From Paucibacter sp. TC2R-5 (GTDB lineage Bacteria; Pseudomonadota; Gammaproteobacteria; Burkholderiales; Burkholderiaceae_C): a stretch of DNA of 64,000 nt. The stretch covers positions 130,015 to 194,014 of the forward strand of contig NZ_JAJIRQ010000006.1 in NCBI RefSeq assembly GCF_025717605.1, in the 5' to 3' direction. The translations under genes and the position numbers were made by a program. The notes under the pieces were generated by a model that worked only from the letters and a program-made list of their open reading frames with translations, was not told where the DNA came from and ran no database searches. This document shows, one piece after another, positions 9,072 to 19,634 of this stretch; positions within the stretch are counted from its first letter, which is position 1; each line of letters begins with the position of its first letter.

Positions 9072-11099
9072 TCAAGGTGGTGTTTGCTGATCCGGGGGCA
9101 TTCTTTTGACGGGCAGGCGCAGGCTCAAGCGGGTGCCATGCCCCGGGCTTGAATCGATACGCAGCGAGCCACCCAGGCGCTGCGCGCGGCGCTGCTGGCT
9201 TTTCAAACCCCGCCCCATTTGGGCGCTGGTGATATCAAAGCCGTCGCCATCGTCCTCTACCCGAATCTCGACATAGCGCCCATGGTTGCGGGTCACCATG
9301 CGCACACGAGTGGCCCGCGCATGCTTGAGCACATTGCTGAGCGCCTCTTGCATCAATCGCAACACATGCAGGGCGTCGGGCGGCTCCAGCCATTCCAGCA
9401 GGGGCAGGTCTTGCACATCCCATTCCAGCATCAAGCCGCCCGCCTGCAGGCGTTTGCCCAGCCGGTAGCGCATGGTCGCCAGCAGTGCGACCAAATCATG
9501 TGCGACCGGCTCCAGGGAATCGATCACCAAACGCAAATCATCGACGCATTCGCGCAGCACCTCGACCACCTTGTCCTGCTCCATGCTGCCCTGCTCCACC
9601 GCCACCATCGCCGACAGCAGGGACGAACCCAGGCCGTCGTGCATATCCTGCATCAGGCGCTGGCGCTCCAGCAGCAAGGCCTGCTGGCGTTCGGCCTCGC
9701 GCAGGCGCTGGTGCTGCGCTTGCAACTCGGCGCTCTGCAATTGCAGTCGCGCTTCAAGCTGCTGATTCAACATCTCAACCTCTCTCAAGGCGCCCGTATA
9801 GCGGCCTTGCACCGCATACAGGAAACTCGCCAGCGTCAGCAAGGTTGCGAAGGGCAGCAGATAGATATGCTCGGGCCAGGCCCAGCCGGCCAAGAGAATC
9901 AGATCGTGCAGGCCCAGCGCCAAACTAAGCAGCAAACTCAGCGCAATCATGCGCAACTCGCGGCTGCCGTCGCGCCAGGCCAAACGCAGCACCAAGGCGA
10001 CCGTCATCAGGCCGACCAAGGCATTGGCGCCATGCTGCAGCACTGGGCTGGCCAGCACATCATTCCACCAGGGCAGCGTCAGCAAGGCACTGAGCAGCAC
10101 AAAGCCCAACATGGCCCGCTCAAGCTGCGCGAAGCGGCGGTGTGCAAAGCGCAAGGCGAACAAGAAGATCAACAACATCACCCAAGACAAGGAAGCGTTG
10201 CTGAGCCACCAGAACCACTCAAGGCCAGCCGGTGTGCGCGGCAAGTCCAGGTGGTAGTGAAGATTGCGCAGCAGCCAAACCAGGGACAAGAGCGCGAACA
10301 AGAAATAGGCCGGCTCGTCGCGCCTGCGTGCCCACAAGGAGAGCGAGAAAAGACCGAGGACGATCAAAGTTAGGCCGGTGGCCTGCGGGATTCCGATCTG
10401 CAGCCACCAGCGCCTTTGAAAGCGTATTTCAAGGTCTTCCCGGGCACCCAGCCAGACTCTTGAGACCGAGAAAGGCGCGCCCGTCACGACCGGCACCGCC
10501 ACCACGACATCCATCATCTTTTGCTGCTGCGCCTCGGTCAGCGCCGCGGGCACAAGCGCCCAAAGTGGCCGCACCCATTGCTCGCGCGCACCGGCCTGGT
10601 TGTCGAAGACGGGCTGCCAACCCTCGTCGGTGCGCACCAAGACCGCCGCAGCCAGCGTCACCAGGCGCGGCATATACAGCGCCACGGACGTCGGCCAGCG
10701 ACCCTGCTCGGGCACATAGCGGAAGCGATACCAACGCATCTGAAACGCGGCCTCGGCCGGCGGGCTGGGCGCCAATAAGGGGCGCCCGCTCAGATCGGGC
10801 AGTTGCACCCTCGTCCAGGCCTGCGGATCGCTGGGCGGCTGCAGTGCCTGCGGCAGCCCGCCACTTTTGCCTGCTGCACCATCCTTCGCCCGCAACGCCG
10901 CCCACCAGGCATCGAGGTCAGCGCGACTCCAGTTCGCGAGCGCCAATTCAGCCGTCACGGCCGGCTCACCGGCGTGCCGGGCGATCGGCTCGGGCAGGGG
11001 CATGGTTTGGGCGCCAGCCGCCTTATGCACTGCGCAACCACCGATGAGCGACAAGGCCAGCAGCAAGGCCGTCAAGCAGCGCATCAGCAGCGATCTCAT
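9072..11099 (-). CDS. NarL-type sensor histidine kinase with multi-helix membrane domain
   Basis: A 675-residue kinase counted from the ATG giving MRSLLMRCL; longer in-frame starts run back into the ftsZ terminator and were rejected. The N-terminus has a lipoprotein-like signal (LSLIGGC). An extracytoplasmic domain spans about residues 30-230, then seven or eight hydrophobic segments (about 240-430) resembling a 7TM-DISM module, a coiled coil (about 440-480), the dimerisation helix with phospho-acceptor H487 in [11 protein letters not shown], and an HATPase domain ([26 protein letters not shown]). No response regulator gene is adjacent. It lies between ftsZ and lpxC, with its start about 70 bases beyond the ftsZ terminator. 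Confidence 0.88.
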   Translation of the reverse strand: MRSLLMRCLTALLLALSLIGGCAVHKAAGAQTMPLPEPIARHAGEPAVTAELALANWSRADLDAWWAALRAKDGAAGKSGGLPQALQPPSDPQAWTRVQLPDLSGRPLLAPSPPAEAAFQMRWYRFRYVPEQGRWPTSVALYMPRLVTLAAAVLVRTDEGWQPVFDNQAGAREQWVRPLWALVPAALTEAQQQKMMDVVVAVPVVTGAPFSVSRVWLGAREDLEIRFQRRWWLQIGIPQATGLTLIVLGLFSLSLWARRRDEPAYFLFALLSLVWLLRNLHYHLDLPRTPAGLEWFWWLSNASLSWVMLLIFLFALRFAHRRFAQLERAMLGFVLLSALLTLPWWNDVLASPVLQHGANALVGLMTVALVLRLAWRDGSRELRMIALSLLLSLALGLHDLILLAGWAWPEHIYLLPFATLLTLASFLYAVQGRYTGALREVEMLNQQLEARLQLQSAELQAQHQRLREAERQQALLLERQRLMQDMHDGLGSSLLSAMVAVEQGSMEQDKVVEVLRECVDDLRLVIDSLEPVAHDLVALLATMRYRLGKRLQAGGLMLEWDVQDLPLLEWLEPPDALHVLRLMQEALSNVLKHARATRVRMVTRNHGRYVEIRVEDDGDGFDITSAQMGRGLKSQQRRAQRLGGSLRIDSSPGHGTRLSLRLPVKRMPPDQQTPP

Positions 11100-11170
11100 C
11101 GTTTTGGTTGAGGCCAAGATATGTTCAGGCGCTTGCAAGGGCGGAGAGCTCAAGCAAAAAAGGCCCGAGC

Positions 11171-11216
11171 AAAAAAAGGCCCGGTTCGGTGCCATCGCTG
11201 CACCGAACCGGGCCTT
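11171..11216 (-). terminator. Rho-independent terminator after ftsZ
   Basis: A perfect 16-bp stem (11176-11191 with 11201-11216) with a 9-base loop, read on the minus strand and followed by a run of T (complement of the A-tract at 11171-11177). It lies about 40 bases after the ftsZ stop and upstream of the sensor kinase, so it should separate the dcw transcript from kinase-lpxC. Confidence 0.9.
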
Positions 11217-11255
11217 CATTCTGCGCCCAAACCCACCAGGGTTTTAGGCTTCACC

Positions 11256-12488
11256 TCAATCGGCTTGCTTGCGCAGAAAAGCCGGAATTTCGATCTCGTC
11301 CATGCCGTTTTGCGACAAGGCCTCAACCTTGGCCGATGCGGTGCGACCGCGACCCTGCCACACGCTTGGGCCGCTTGAACCGGCGGCAAAGTCAGCGCTG
11401 CCGCTCATGCCAAAACCCATCGTCGATGCAGCGGCGCCGCCACGGCTCATCACCGTCTCGGTCAAAACCGGGATGTCATGCGTGCCGGTGCGCAGGCTTT
11501 GTTGCACCACGGTCAGTGGCGCCGCCGCCCGGGCACGTTGCGACAGGCCGGTGGCGATCACCGTCACGCGCAGCGCGTCACCCAGGCTCTCGTCATAGGC
11601 GGTGCCGTAGATCACATGCGCTTCTTCCGACGCATAACGCTTGATCGCGTTCATCGCATTGCGCGACTCGCTCAGCTTGAAGGTCAGCTTGCTGGCGGCA
11701 ATCAAGACCAGCACGCCGCGCGCGCCGGACAGATCGATACCTTCCAGCAGCGGGCAAGCAACGGCCGCTTCGGCCGCCTTGGCTGCACGGTCCGGGCCGG
11801 TGGCTTGCGCCGTGCCCATCATCGCCTTGCCGGGCTCGCTCATCACCGTCTTGACGTCTTCAAAGTCGACGTTGACCAAGCCAGGGATATGGATGATGTC
11901 GGAGATACCGCCGACTGCGTTCTTCAGCACATCGTTGGCATGCGCGAAGGCTTGATCCTGCGTGACATCGTCACCCAAGACATCCAAGAGCTTGTCGTTC
12001 AGCACCACGATCAGCGAGTCGACATTGGCTTCCAACTCGGTCAGGCCAGCGTCAGCGGCCTTGAGGCGGCGCCCACCTTCGAACTCAAAGGGCTTGGTCA
12101 CCACGCCCACGGTCAAGATACCCATTTCACGGGCGATCTTTGCAATCACAGGTGCCGCACCTGTACCGGTGCCGCCGCCCATGCCGGCCGTGATGAACAA
12201 CATATGCGCGCCTTGGATCGACTCGCGGATGCGCGCATCGGCCTCTTCGGCAGCTGACTTGCCCATTTCAGGCTTGGCGCCTGCGCCCAAGCCCGAGGTA
12301 CCCAGTTGCAGGAGCTGATCGGCCTTGGAGCGATTGAGTGCTTGCGCGTCGGTGTTGGCGCAGATGAACTCAACGCCCTGCACGCCTTGCGCAATCATGT
12401 GCTCGACCGCATTGCCGCCGCCGCCGCCGACGCCGATCACCTTGATTTGGGTGCCTTGGTCAAACTCTTCGATCATCTCGATCGCCAT
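11256..12488 (-). CDS. ftsZ: Cell division protein FtsZ
   Basis: The tubulin-like GTPase that forms the division ring. 410 residues. The GTP-binding tubulin signature GGGTGTG is present at about residues 104-110, preceded by GVGGGGGNAVEHM at the N-terminus. The C-terminal tail ends DEIEIPAFLRKQAD, the conserved peptide that binds FtsA and other partners. The start is set by a strong AAGGAGAA ribosome site six to seven bases before the ATG. It is separated from ftsA by 190 AT-rich bases holding a promoter and is followed by a strong terminator. Confidence 0.98.
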   Translation of the reverse strand: MAIEMIEEFDQGTQIKVIGVGGGGGNAVEHMIAQGVQGVEFICANTDAQALNRSKADQLLQLGTSGLGAGAKPEMGKSAAEEADARIRESIQGAHMLFITAGMGGGTGTGAAPVIAKIAREMGILTVGVVTKPFEFEGGRRLKAADAGLTELEANVDSLIVVLNDKLLDVLGDDVTQDQAFAHANDVLKNAVGGISDIIHIPGLVNVDFEDVKTVMSEPGKAMMGTAQATGPDRAAKAAEAAVACPLLEGIDLSGARGVLVLIAASKLTFKLSESRNAMNAIKRYASEEAHVIYGTAYDESLGDALRVTVIATGLSQRARAAAPLTVVQQSLRTGTHDIPVLTETVMSRGGAAASTMGFGMSGSADFAAGSSGPSVWQGRGRTASAKVEALSQNGMDEIEIPAFLRKQAD

Positions 12489-12598
12489 ACAAATTCTCCT
12501 TCAGCTGTTGTGCCGCTGCCTAACGTGAAAAACTTCAGGGAAAACCCTCTTTTTTCACTCACCGCCGTTGTTTCCCGGCAGCTATGCGTGTTAGAAAC

Positions 12599-12628
12599 AT
12601 TATCCAAGATAAAGCCCATACATTTCAA
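12599..12628 (-). promoter_or_regulatory. Sigma-70-type promoter for ftsZ
   Basis: On the minus strand TTGAAA (12628-12623) and GATAAT (12604-12599) are separated by 18 bases, in an AT-rich gap between ftsA and ftsZ in an otherwise packed operon. Dedicated ftsZ promoters are known in other bacteria. The start site itself is inferred. Confidence 0.6.
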
Positions 12629-12679
12629 AAAACTTGTGAGAAAACATCTCAAAATTTTCGGTGGGCCGCGCTTTTTGTC

Positions 12680-13909
12680 TTAAAAATTCCCCAGAAACCA
12701 ATCTTTGGCGCGTCCGAACATGGTTTTCATCGAACCCGCTTGCTGCGCCGCCTTCAAACCCCGGGTGCGCGACAGTCTGGCTTCCTCCAGCAAACCCATC
12801 ACGGCCGCCGAACGAGGGTTGGCCACCATATCGAAAAGGCCGCCGCTATAGGTTGGATTACCGCGCCGAACCGGCTTCAGGAATATGTCCTCGGCCAACT
12901 CGACCATACCCGGCATGACCGCCGAGCCGCCGGTCAAAACAATTCCCGAGGAAAGCAACTCTTCGTAACCACTTTCCCGAATTACCTGTTGCACCAAAGA
13001 GAATATTTCCTCGACACGCGGTTCAATCACGCCGGCCAGGGCTTGTTTCGACAACATCCGTGGCGCCCGGTCGCCCAAACCCGGTACTTCAACTTGAGCG
13101 GCCGGGTCGGCCAGCATTTGTTTGGCCACGCCATGCTCGACCTTGATTTCTTCGGCATCTTTGGTGGGCGTGCGCAGCGCCATCGCAATATCACTGGTAA
13201 TCAAATCACCGGCAATTGGTATTACGGCGGTATGGCGAATAGAGCCTCCGGTGAATATCGCCACATCGGTCGTGCCAGCGCCAATATCGACCAAAGCCAC
13301 CCCCAAATCGCGTTCATCGGCGGTCAACGCCGCGAGACTGGATGCGCTTGAATTCAAAACCAGTTGCTCGACTTCCAAGCCGCAACGGCGCACGCATTTG
13401 ACGATGTTCTCAGCGGCGCTCTGGGCGCCGGTGACGATATGGACCTTGACCTCCAGGCGACCGCCGCTCATGCCAATCGGCTCTTTAACCTCATGGCCGT
13501 CAATGACAAACTCTTGCGGCTCCACCAATAACAGACGCTGATCATTAGGAATATTGATCGCCTTGGCGGTTTCAACCACCCGCGCCACATCGATGGGCGT
13601 GACCTCTTTATCCCGCACGATGACCATGCCGGTTGAGTTTTGGCCGCGAATATGACTACCGGTGATGCCGGTATAGACCTTGCTGATTTTGCAGTCGGCC
13701 ATCATTTCGGCCTCTTTCAAGGCTTGTTGAATGGACTGCACGGTGGCATCAATATTGACCACCACGCCGCGCTTGAGCCCGGTGGAGCTGGCAACCCCGA
13801 GACCGGCAATGCGCAATTCGCCATTTCCCAGCACCTCGGCCACCACCGCCATGATTTTGGCCGTGCCGATATCCAGCCCGACGACCAAATCCTTGTATTC
13901 CTTGGCCAT
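12680..13909 (-). CDS. ftsA: Cell division protein FtsA
   Basis: Actin-like ATPase that anchors FtsZ to the membrane and recruits late division proteins. 409 residues, usual length. Nucleotide-binding signatures are visible: VGLDIGTAKIMAVV near the N-terminus, VDIGAGTTDVAIF at about 210 and VLTGGSAVMPGM at about 340. The C-terminus ends AKDWFLGNF, an amphipathic membrane-targeting helix. It begins 12 bases after ftsQ. Confidence 0.97.
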   Translation of the reverse strand: MAKEYKDLVVGLDIGTAKIMAVVAEVLGNGELRIAGLGVASSTGLKRGVVVNIDATVQSIQQALKEAEMMADCKISKVYTGITGSHIRGQNSTGMVIVRDKEVTPIDVARVVETAKAINIPNDQRLLLVEPQEFVIDGHEVKEPIGMSGGRLEVKVHIVTGAQSAAENIVKCVRRCGLEVEQLVLNSSASSLAALTADERDLGVALVDIGAGTTDVAIFTGGSIRHTAVIPIAGDLITSDIAMALRTPTKDAEEIKVEHGVAKQMLADPAAQVEVPGLGDRAPRMLSKQALAGVIEPRVEEIFSLVQQVIRESGYEELLSSGIVLTGGSAVMPGMVELAEDIFLKPVRRGNPTYSGGLFDMVANPRSAAVMGLLEEARLSRTRGLKAAQQAGSMKTMFGRAKDWFLGNF

Positions 13910-13921
13910 GCTTTTAATCCT

Positions 13922-14764
13922 TCAGTTTTTCTTCGATCGGCCATTCAATCCGGGTTTAACCTGACTGGGCGTTGTTGATATTCCGCTCAAGCGCACCGCA
14001 TACCCCTCTGCATGACGCAGATCGGCTGACAACAATGGGGCGTGATTGAGCGAAGTAATTTGGGTAATCGAGCGGGTAAATTGCCCGAAGCGGGCCAGTA
14101 TCTCGTCTTCGCTGCCGCGCCCGAGTTCGACCACGGCGCCTTTTTCAAAGCTCAGGCGCCACGATCCGCGTCCGGACAAGTCCAGTCGCTCGACCTGCTC
14201 GCCGATGGAGGCGCTGACGGTTTGCAAGCGCTGCCACATATGCAGCATCGCTGCGCTGGTGCCGGCTGGGCCGGCCAAGACCGGCAGGTCTTCGTCCTCG
14301 ACATCGCCCAAATTGGCCTGAAAGACTTCGCCGTAACTGTTCACCAGCAAGCGATCGACATTGGCATCACTTTGCGCGTCGGCGCCCTCGGCCTTGGTTT
14401 CCCAATAGGCGCTGGGCTTGTGTTCTTCCAGTTTGACCAAGAGGCGGCTGGGCCACACACGCTGCACCACCGCGCGCCGAACCCAGGGCACTGACTCAAA
14501 AGCATCTCGGCCGTCTTGCAAGTTCATGCTTAAAAATGAGCCCGACAAACGCGGCAAGGCATTGGCTCGCAAAGAAGCCTCGCTATTGCGCGTCACATCG
14601 CCGTCCACCTGGATGGCGCGGATCGCAAAAACCGGCAATCTCACCACCCAGCGCAAGCCCAAGGCCGCCACCGCCACCAACATAGCCGCCAACAGCAGCG
14701 CCGTCACCGCATTCATCAGGCGGATATCGGGCGGCACAGAGATGGGCGTGCTGTTGCTGCGCAT
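13922..14764 (-). CDS. ftsQ: Cell division protein FtsQ
   Basis: Bitopic inner-membrane protein that links FtsA/FtsK to the FtsB-FtsL subcomplex. 280 residues: short cytoplasmic tail, one membrane helix at about residues 20-40 (ALLLAAMLVAVAALGLRW), then a POTRA domain starting with FAIRAIQVDGDV and containing SVPWVRRAVVQRVWPSRL, followed by the FtsQ beta domain. It lies 20 bases after ddlB and 12 before ftsA, as in classical dcw clusters. Confidence 0.95.
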   Translation of the reverse strand: MRSNSTPISVPPDIRLMNAVTALLLAAMLVAVAALGLRWVVRLPVFAIRAIQVDGDVTRNSEASLRANALPRLSGSFLSMNLQDGRDAFESVPWVRRAVVQRVWPSRLLVKLEEHKPSAYWETKAEGADAQSDANVDRLLVNSYGEVFQANLGDVEDEDLPVLAGPAGTSAAMLHMWQRLQTVSASIGEQVERLDLSGRGSWRLSFEKGAVVELGRGSEDEILARFGQFTRSITQITSLNHAPLLSADLRHAEGYAVRLSGISTTPSQVKPGLNGRSKKN

Positions 14765-14784
14765 AGCTTTTGTTCAGCTGAGGC

Positions 14785-15762
14785 TCAGGCCTTGCCGTCC
14801 AAACGTGCTTGCGAGAGCAGCCACAGGCACAGCTGCTCATAGGAAATGCCGGCCGCCTTGGCCGACATCGGCACCAAAGAATGCGAGGTCATGCCCGGCG
14901 AGGTGTTCATCTCCAGCAAAAACGGCTTGTTGTCGCTCTTGCGCAGCATCACGTCGCCACGTCCCCAGCCGCGGCAGCCCAGCGATTGGTAGGCGGCCAG
15001 CACCAAGGCGCGAACTTCCGCTTCCTTTTCTTCGCTGAGCGTGCCGGTGGAGTAGCGGGTTGTGGAGGTGAAGTATTTGTTCTGATAGTCGTAGTTGCCG
15101 CCTTCGGCCTCGATCTGCATCACGGGCAACGCAAAAGCTTGATCGCCCTCACCCAGAATCGGACAAGTCAGCTCCGGGCCATCGATGAATTCTTCGCAGA
15201 GGATTTCATCGTCGTACTGCGCCGCGAGTTGCACCGCATCTTGCATCTGCGAGTAGCCCATCACCTTGCTGATGCCAATGGTCGAGCCTTCGTGCGGCGG
15301 CTTGACGAAGATGGGCAGGCCCAACTCATCGGGAATCGCCATGCAGCGCTTGCGGCTGATCTGGTCTTTCTTCAGCTTGACGTAGCGCGGCGTGGCCAGG
15401 CCGTCGGCCAACCACAAGCGCTTGGTCATGATCTTGTCCATGGCGATGCTGGAGGCCATCACGCCGGAGCCGGTGTAGGGAATGCCGAGTAACTCCAGCG
15501 CACCTTGCACCGTACCGTCTTCGCCGTGGCGGCCATGCAGCGCGATGAAGCAACGATCGAAGCCCTCGGCCTTGAGCTCATGCAGACCGCGCTCGGCCGG
15601 ATTGAAGGCATGGGCGTCGACTCCGCCGTGCAACAAGGCCGCCAACACGCCCGGCCCCGACATCGTCAAGGAGACCTCGCGTTCGGACGAGTCGCCGCCC
15701 ATCAAGACGGCCACTTTGCCCAGGGCTTTGGGGTCAATATTCAGATCAAGGTTGCTGATCAT
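14785..15762 (-). CDS. ddlB: D-alanine--D-alanine ligase
   Basis: ATP-grasp enzyme that joins two D-Ala for the peptidoglycan stem peptide. 325 residues. Family motifs seen are [14 protein letters not shown] near the N-terminus, [35 protein letters not shown] and the C-terminal ATP/Mg block [17 protein letters not shown]. Its ATG overlaps the end of murC by four bases. A VanX-like enzyme that would cut the product D-Ala-D-Ala is encoded about 40 kb away in the integron array. Confidence 0.97.
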   Translation of the reverse strand: MISNLDLNIDPKALGKVAVLMGGDSSEREVSLTMSGPGVLAALLHGGVDAHAFNPAERGLHELKAEGFDRCFIALHGRHGEDGTVQGALELLGIPYTGSGVMASSIAMDKIMTKRLWLADGLATPRYVKLKKDQISRKRCMAIPDELGLPIFVKPPHEGSTIGISKVMGYSQMQDAVQLAAQYDDEILCEEFIDGPELTCPILGEGDQAFALPVMQIEAEGGNYDYQNKYFTSTTRYSTGTLSEEKEAEVRALVLAAYQSLGCRGWGRGDVMLRKSDNKPFLLEMNTSPGMTSHSLVPMSAKAAGISYEQLCLWLLSQARLDGKA

Positions 15763-17171
15763 GGCTGCGCGCCTTTCGTCGTCGTCAGATAGTCCACTGT
15801 CTTGGCCGGCACCGCGCCTATCGTGCCCGCGCCCATCACGATCACCACATCGCCGCCGCGCGCATGGGCGGCGATCTGTGCGGGCAAGTTCGCCACATCA
15901 TCAACAAACACCGGTGTCACTTGGCCGGCCGCCTGCAGGGCCTGTGCCAGCGCGCGCCCATCGGCCGCAGCAATCGGCGCTTCGCCTGCGGCGTAGACCT
16001 CGGTCAGCAAGACCGCATCGGCAGTGGAGATCACCTGCACAAAGTCGTCGAAGCAGTCCCGCGTGCGGGTGTAGCGGTGCGGCTGAAACGCCAAGAGCAA
16101 GCGCCGGCCGGGGAAGGCGCCGCGCGCCGCCGCCAAGACGGCCGCCATTTCCACCGGGTGATGGCCATAGTCATCGATCAGCGTGAACGTGCCGCCATCT
16201 CGTGTGGGCAGCTCCCCAAAGCGCTGAAAGCGCCGGCCGACGCCGCCAAACTGCGCCAAAGCGGCCGCGATCGGCGCGTCCGGCAGCTCCAGCTCGGTCG
16301 CCACAGCAATCGCGGCCAAGGCATTCAAGACATTGTGCGAGCCGGCTAAATTCAGCGTGATGGGCAAATCCGCCATGCCCTGACGCTGCACGGTGAAGCT
16401 CATCTGGCCGCCGGCCAGCGCCCGCACATCGACCGCACGCACATCGTTGTCGGCACCGAATCCGTAGCTGATCATCGGCCTGGACAGCAAAGGCATGATG
16501 GAACGCACGCCGGCATCATCACCGCAGAGCACGGCCGCGCCATAAAAAGGCATGCGGTGCAAAAACTCGACAAACGCGGCCTTCAGGCGCGCGAAGTCGT
16601 GGCCATAGGTTTCCATATGGTCGGCGTCGATATTGGTGACCACCGCCAACATCGGCAATAGATTCAAGAAGGACGCATCCGACTCATCGGCCTCGACGAC
16701 GATGTACTCGCCCGAACCCAAGCGGGAATTGGCGCCAGCACTCATCAACTTTCCGCCGATCACAAAGGTCGGGTCGATGCCCGCCTCGGTCAGCACTGCC
16801 GTCACCAAGGACGTGGTCGTCGTCTTGCCATGTGTGCCGGCGATTGCGATGCCCTTTTTGAGGCGCATCAGCTCGGCCAACATCACCGCGCGCGGCACCA
16901 CCGGGATGCGCTGGGCGCGGGCGGCGATCACTTCCGGGTTGTCAGGCTTGACCGCCGTCGAGGTGACCACGGCCTGCGCACCGGCGATATGCGCCGCCGC
17001 GTGACCGATGTGGATCTGCAGACCCAAGCTGGCGAGACGCTGAGCGGTAGCGCTGTCTGACTGGTCGGAGCCGGACACGGTATAGCCCAGGTTGTGCAGG
17101 ATCTCGGCGATGCCGCTCATGCCGGCGCCGCCGACGCCGACGAAGTGGATGTGTTTGACGGCGTGTTTCAT
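15759..17171 (-). CDS. murC: UDP-N-acetylmuramate--L-alanine ligase MurC
   Basis: Adds L-Ala to UDP-MurNAc, the first amino-acid step of the peptidoglycan precursor. 470 residues, normal. The N-terminus has the Rossmann motif [17 protein letters not shown], the ATP loop is [11 protein letters not shown] at about 113, and the C-terminal domain has [12 protein letters not shown]. Both neighbours overlap it by four bases (ATGA), showing tight translational coupling in the operon. Confidence 0.98.
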   Translation of the reverse strand: MKHAVKHIHFVGVGGAGMSGIAEILHNLGYTVSGSDQSDSATAQRLASLGLQIHIGHAAAHIAGAQAVVTSTAVKPDNPEVIAARAQRIPVVPRAVMLAELMRLKKGIAIAGTHGKTTTTSLVTAVLTEAGIDPTFVIGGKLMSAGANSRLGSGEYIVVEADESDASFLNLLPMLAVVTNIDADHMETYGHDFARLKAAFVEFLHRMPFYGAAVLCGDDAGVRSIMPLLSRPMISYGFGADNDVRAVDVRALAGGQMSFTVQRQGMADLPITLNLAGSHNVLNALAAIAVATELELPDAPIAAALAQFGGVGRRFQRFGELPTRDGGTFTLIDDYGHHPVEMAAVLAAARGAFPGRRLLLAFQPHRYTRTRDCFDDFVQVISTADAVLLTEVYAAGEAPIAAADGRALAQALQAAGQVTPVFVDDVANLPAQIAAHARGGDVVIVMGAGTIGAVPAKTVDYLTTTKGAQP

Positions 17172-18247
17172 GATGGATTGACCATTCTTTCTATTTCATC
17201 GGCCACCCGCGAGGCCGCCCGCGGCCGCGCCAAAGCACGGGCCTTCTCGGCCATCTCCAGCAGCGCCTCGCGGTCCATGCTCTTCAAGAGCTGGTACACG
17301 CCCTCGGCCGACAAGTCCTCTTGCGGCAGATGCACGGCCGCGCCATGCTGGGCCATGAAGCGGGCGTTATCGCGCTGATGCGAGGTCGTGCTGACGACCA
17401 AGGGGATCAAGACGGAAGGCAGACCGGCCGCGCAGATTTCGCTCACCGTCACCGCGCCGGCCCGGCACAAAATGACATCGGCCTGGGCCAATTGCGCAGC
17501 CATGTCATCGATGAAGGGCAAGATCTCCGCTTGCACGCCTGCTTCGCGGTAAGCGGCCTGCACCGCCGCAAAATTGGCTTGACCGGTTTGATGCACGACG
17601 TGCGGGCGCTGCTCCTGCGGCCACAGCGCCAGCATCTTGGGCAGCATCTCGTTGATCGCGCGCGCGCCCAGCGAGCCGCCTACCACCAACAAGCGCAAGG
17701 GTCCGCTGCGGCCGGCATAGCGTTCGGCCGGCGGGGCCAATGCCTCGATCTCGGCCCGCACCGGGTTGCCAGTAACAACCGCTTTGGCGGTCGATGCGGC
17801 GGCCACGCCGTCGAAGCCGAAGCCGATTCGGCTTGCGAAGGGTTTCAAGCTCTGGTTGCTCAAAAGCATGGCCGCATCGGCATTGACCAGCATCAGCGGC
17901 CTGCGCATCAACCAGGCCATCAAACCGCCGGGAAAGCAAACATAACCACCCATGCCCAGGACCGCGTCCGCACTGCGATTGCCAAACACCGAGCGGCTCT
18001 GCACAAAGGCCTGAACCAGCTTGAAGACGCCCTTGACCGTGTGCAGCAAGCCCTTGCCTCGCAAGCCCGCAAAGGCCAGGCGGTCAAGCGGGATGCCGGT
18101 CGGCGGCACCAGCTTGTTTTCCAAGCCCAGCTCGGTACCCATCCAGCTGACGCTCCAGCCGCGCCGAATCATTTCTTCGGCTACCGCCAGCCCGGGGATG
18201 ATGTGACCACCGGTGCCGGCCGCCATGATGACGAGGTGCTTGCTCAT
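17168..18247 (-). CDS. murG: Lipid II synthase (GlcNAc transferase) MurG
   Basis: Transfers GlcNAc to lipid I at the inner face of the membrane to give lipid II. 359 residues from the ATG giving [19 protein letters not shown], which holds the diagnostic GTGGH loop at the extreme N-terminus; longer in-frame readings extend into a non-conserved GC-rich gap. [12 protein letters not shown] and the acceptor motif [20 protein letters not shown] are present. The 118-base gap before it is unusual in this cluster and carries a long hairpin. Confidence 0.97.
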   Translation of the reverse strand: MSKHLVIMAAGTGGHIIPGLAVAEEMIRRGWSVSWMGTELGLENKLVPPTGIPLDRLAFAGLRGKGLLHTVKGVFKLVQAFVQSRSVFGNRSADAVLGMGGYVCFPGGLMAWLMRRPLMLVNADAAMLLSNQSLKPFASRIGFGFDGVAAASTAKAVVTGNPVRAEIEALAPPAERYAGRSGPLRLLVVGGSLGARAINEMLPKMLALWPQEQRPHVVHQTGQANFAAVQAAYREAGVQAEILPFIDDMAAQLAQADVILCRAGAVTVSEICAAGLPSVLIPLVVSTTSHQRDNARFMAQHGAAVHLPQEDLSAEGVYQLLKSMDREALLEMAEKARALARPRAASRVADEIERMVNPS

Positions 18248-18352
18248 GTGAGCCCCTCGCCCAGCGGGTACGCTGGTCGGTCCCCCGCGGGGACGCCAGC
18301 CTGACGGCTGCCATAGCGGGCCGGCTCGGGAGCGGCCCAGCGCTCGGCCCGT

Positions 18353-18401
18353 GAGAACAGAGCGCTCATGCGCGGCCTCCGCGCATGAGCGCTCTGTTCT
18401 C
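18353..18401. repeat. 23-bp perfect inverted repeat at the ftsW end / ftsW-murG gap
   Basis: Arms 18353-18375 and 18379-18401 are perfect reverse complements with a 3-base loop. The structure includes the last codons and stop of ftsW (stop at 18366-18368). There is no T-run after it on the minus strand, so it is not a simple intrinsic terminator. It could stabilise or attenuate the operon mRNA. Confidence 0.85.
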
Positions 18402-19634
18402 AATATCAATCCTCAGCACGATAGCCAGGGCCACACAATTCATCAAGATCGCCGATCCGCCGAAGCTCATCAAGGGCAAGGTCAGGCCCTTGGTCGGCAA
18501 AGCGCCCAGGTTCACACCCATATTGATGAAGGCCTGGCCGCCCATCCAGATGCCAATGCCTTGCGCGTAGAGACCGGCAAACACACGGTCCAGCGCCACC
18601 GCTTGGCGGCCAATATGGAACAAGCGGCGCGACAACCAGAAGAAGCCGATGATCACGACGGCCACGCCGACAAAACCCAGCTCCTCACCGATCACCGCCA
18701 GCAAAAAGTCGGTGTGCGCCTCGGGCAAGTAATGCAACTTCTCGACGCTGGAACCCAGGCCCTGGCCAAACCATTCGCCGCGCCCGAAAGCGATCAAGGA
18801 ATGCGTCAGCTGGTAGGCCTTGCCTTGCGCGTATTTCTCGTCCCAGGGGTTCAGATAGGCAAAGATGCGCTCACGGCGGAAGTCGCTGAAGGCGATCATC
18901 AAGACAAAAGCGCCCACCAAGACCGCCACGATCAAGAAGAACATGCGGCCATTGACGCCGCCCAGGAACAGAATGCCCATCGCGATCGCCGCGATCACCA
19001 AGAAGGCGCCCATGTCCGGCTCCGCCAACAAGAGCACGCCCACCACGCCGAGGGCCATCGCCATCGGCCAGACCGCTTTGAAGAAATTCTCCCGTGCGTC
19101 CATCTTGCGCATCATGTAGCTGGCCGCGTACATGGCAATAGCCATCTTGGCCAGCTCGGAAGGCTGGAAGTTCATCACCCCCAGCGGCAACCAGCGGCGC
19201 GCACCGTAAACCACCTTGCCCACACCGGGTATCAAGACCGCAACCAGCAAGACCAGCGAGACCACGAACATCCAGGGCGCCAAGCGCTCCCAGGTAGAGA
19301 CCGGAATCTGCACCGTGATCAGCGCCGCGATCAAGCCGAACACCAAAGCGAAGATGTGGCGCGTCAGAAAATGCGTGGGCAAATATTTGGCGAATCGCGG
19401 ATTGTCGGGCATCGCGATCGACGCTGAATAGACCATCAGCAGGCCCAAGCCCATCAGGCCCAAGGTCACCCAAATCAGAGTTAGATCCAGCCCTTGAATG
19501 CGCGTGGGCTGACCTGCCGTTGGCGACACCCATTCACGCACGGGCACATCCACGGCCGCATCCTTGGCGCCGGGCAGCCAAGACTTCAAACGGTCGGCAA
19601 AGCTCTTCAAGGACAGGCCCGCAGCAGCACTCAT
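18366..19634 (-). CDS. ftsW: Septal SEDS peptidoglycan glycosyltransferase FtsW
   Basis: Polytopic polymerase of septal peptidoglycan, partner of FtsI. 422 residues with about ten membrane segments from residue 50 on, and a basic/cytoplasmic N-terminus. SEDS signatures seen include [37 protein letters not shown] and [14 protein letters not shown]. Its ATG overlaps the murD end by four bases. Its last codons form one arm of a long hairpin. Confidence 0.96.
   Translation of the reverse strand: MSAAAGLSLKSFADRLKSWLPGAKDAAVDVPVREWVSPTAGQPTRIQGLDLTLIWVTLGLMGLGLLMVYSASIAMPDNPRFAKYLPTHFLTRHIFALVFGLIAALITVQIPVSTWERLAPWMFVVSLVLLVAVLIPGVGKVVYGARRWLPLGVMNFQPSELAKMAIAMYAASYMMRKMDARENFFKAVWPMAMALGVVGVLLLAEPDMGAFLVIAAIAMGILFLGGVNGRMFFLIVAVLVGAFVLMIAFSDFRRERIFAYLNPWDEKYAQGKAYQLTHSLIAFGRGEWFGQGLGSSVEKLHYLPEAHTDFLLAVIGEELGFVGVAVVIIGFFWLSRRLFHIGRQAVALDRVFAGLYAQGIGIWMGGQAFINMGVNLGALPTKGLTLPLMSFGGSAILMNCVALAIVLRIDIENRALMRGGRA

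Noticed and set aside
9219-10373. 384-residue plus-strand frame opposite the sensor kinase
   Set aside because: Gln/His-rich composition typical of an antisense shadow; the minus-strand kinase has all catalytic boxes.
18248-18409. N-terminal extension of MurG by 54 codons
   Set aside because: The extension is non-conserved and the family GTGGH loop starts right after the chosen ATG.
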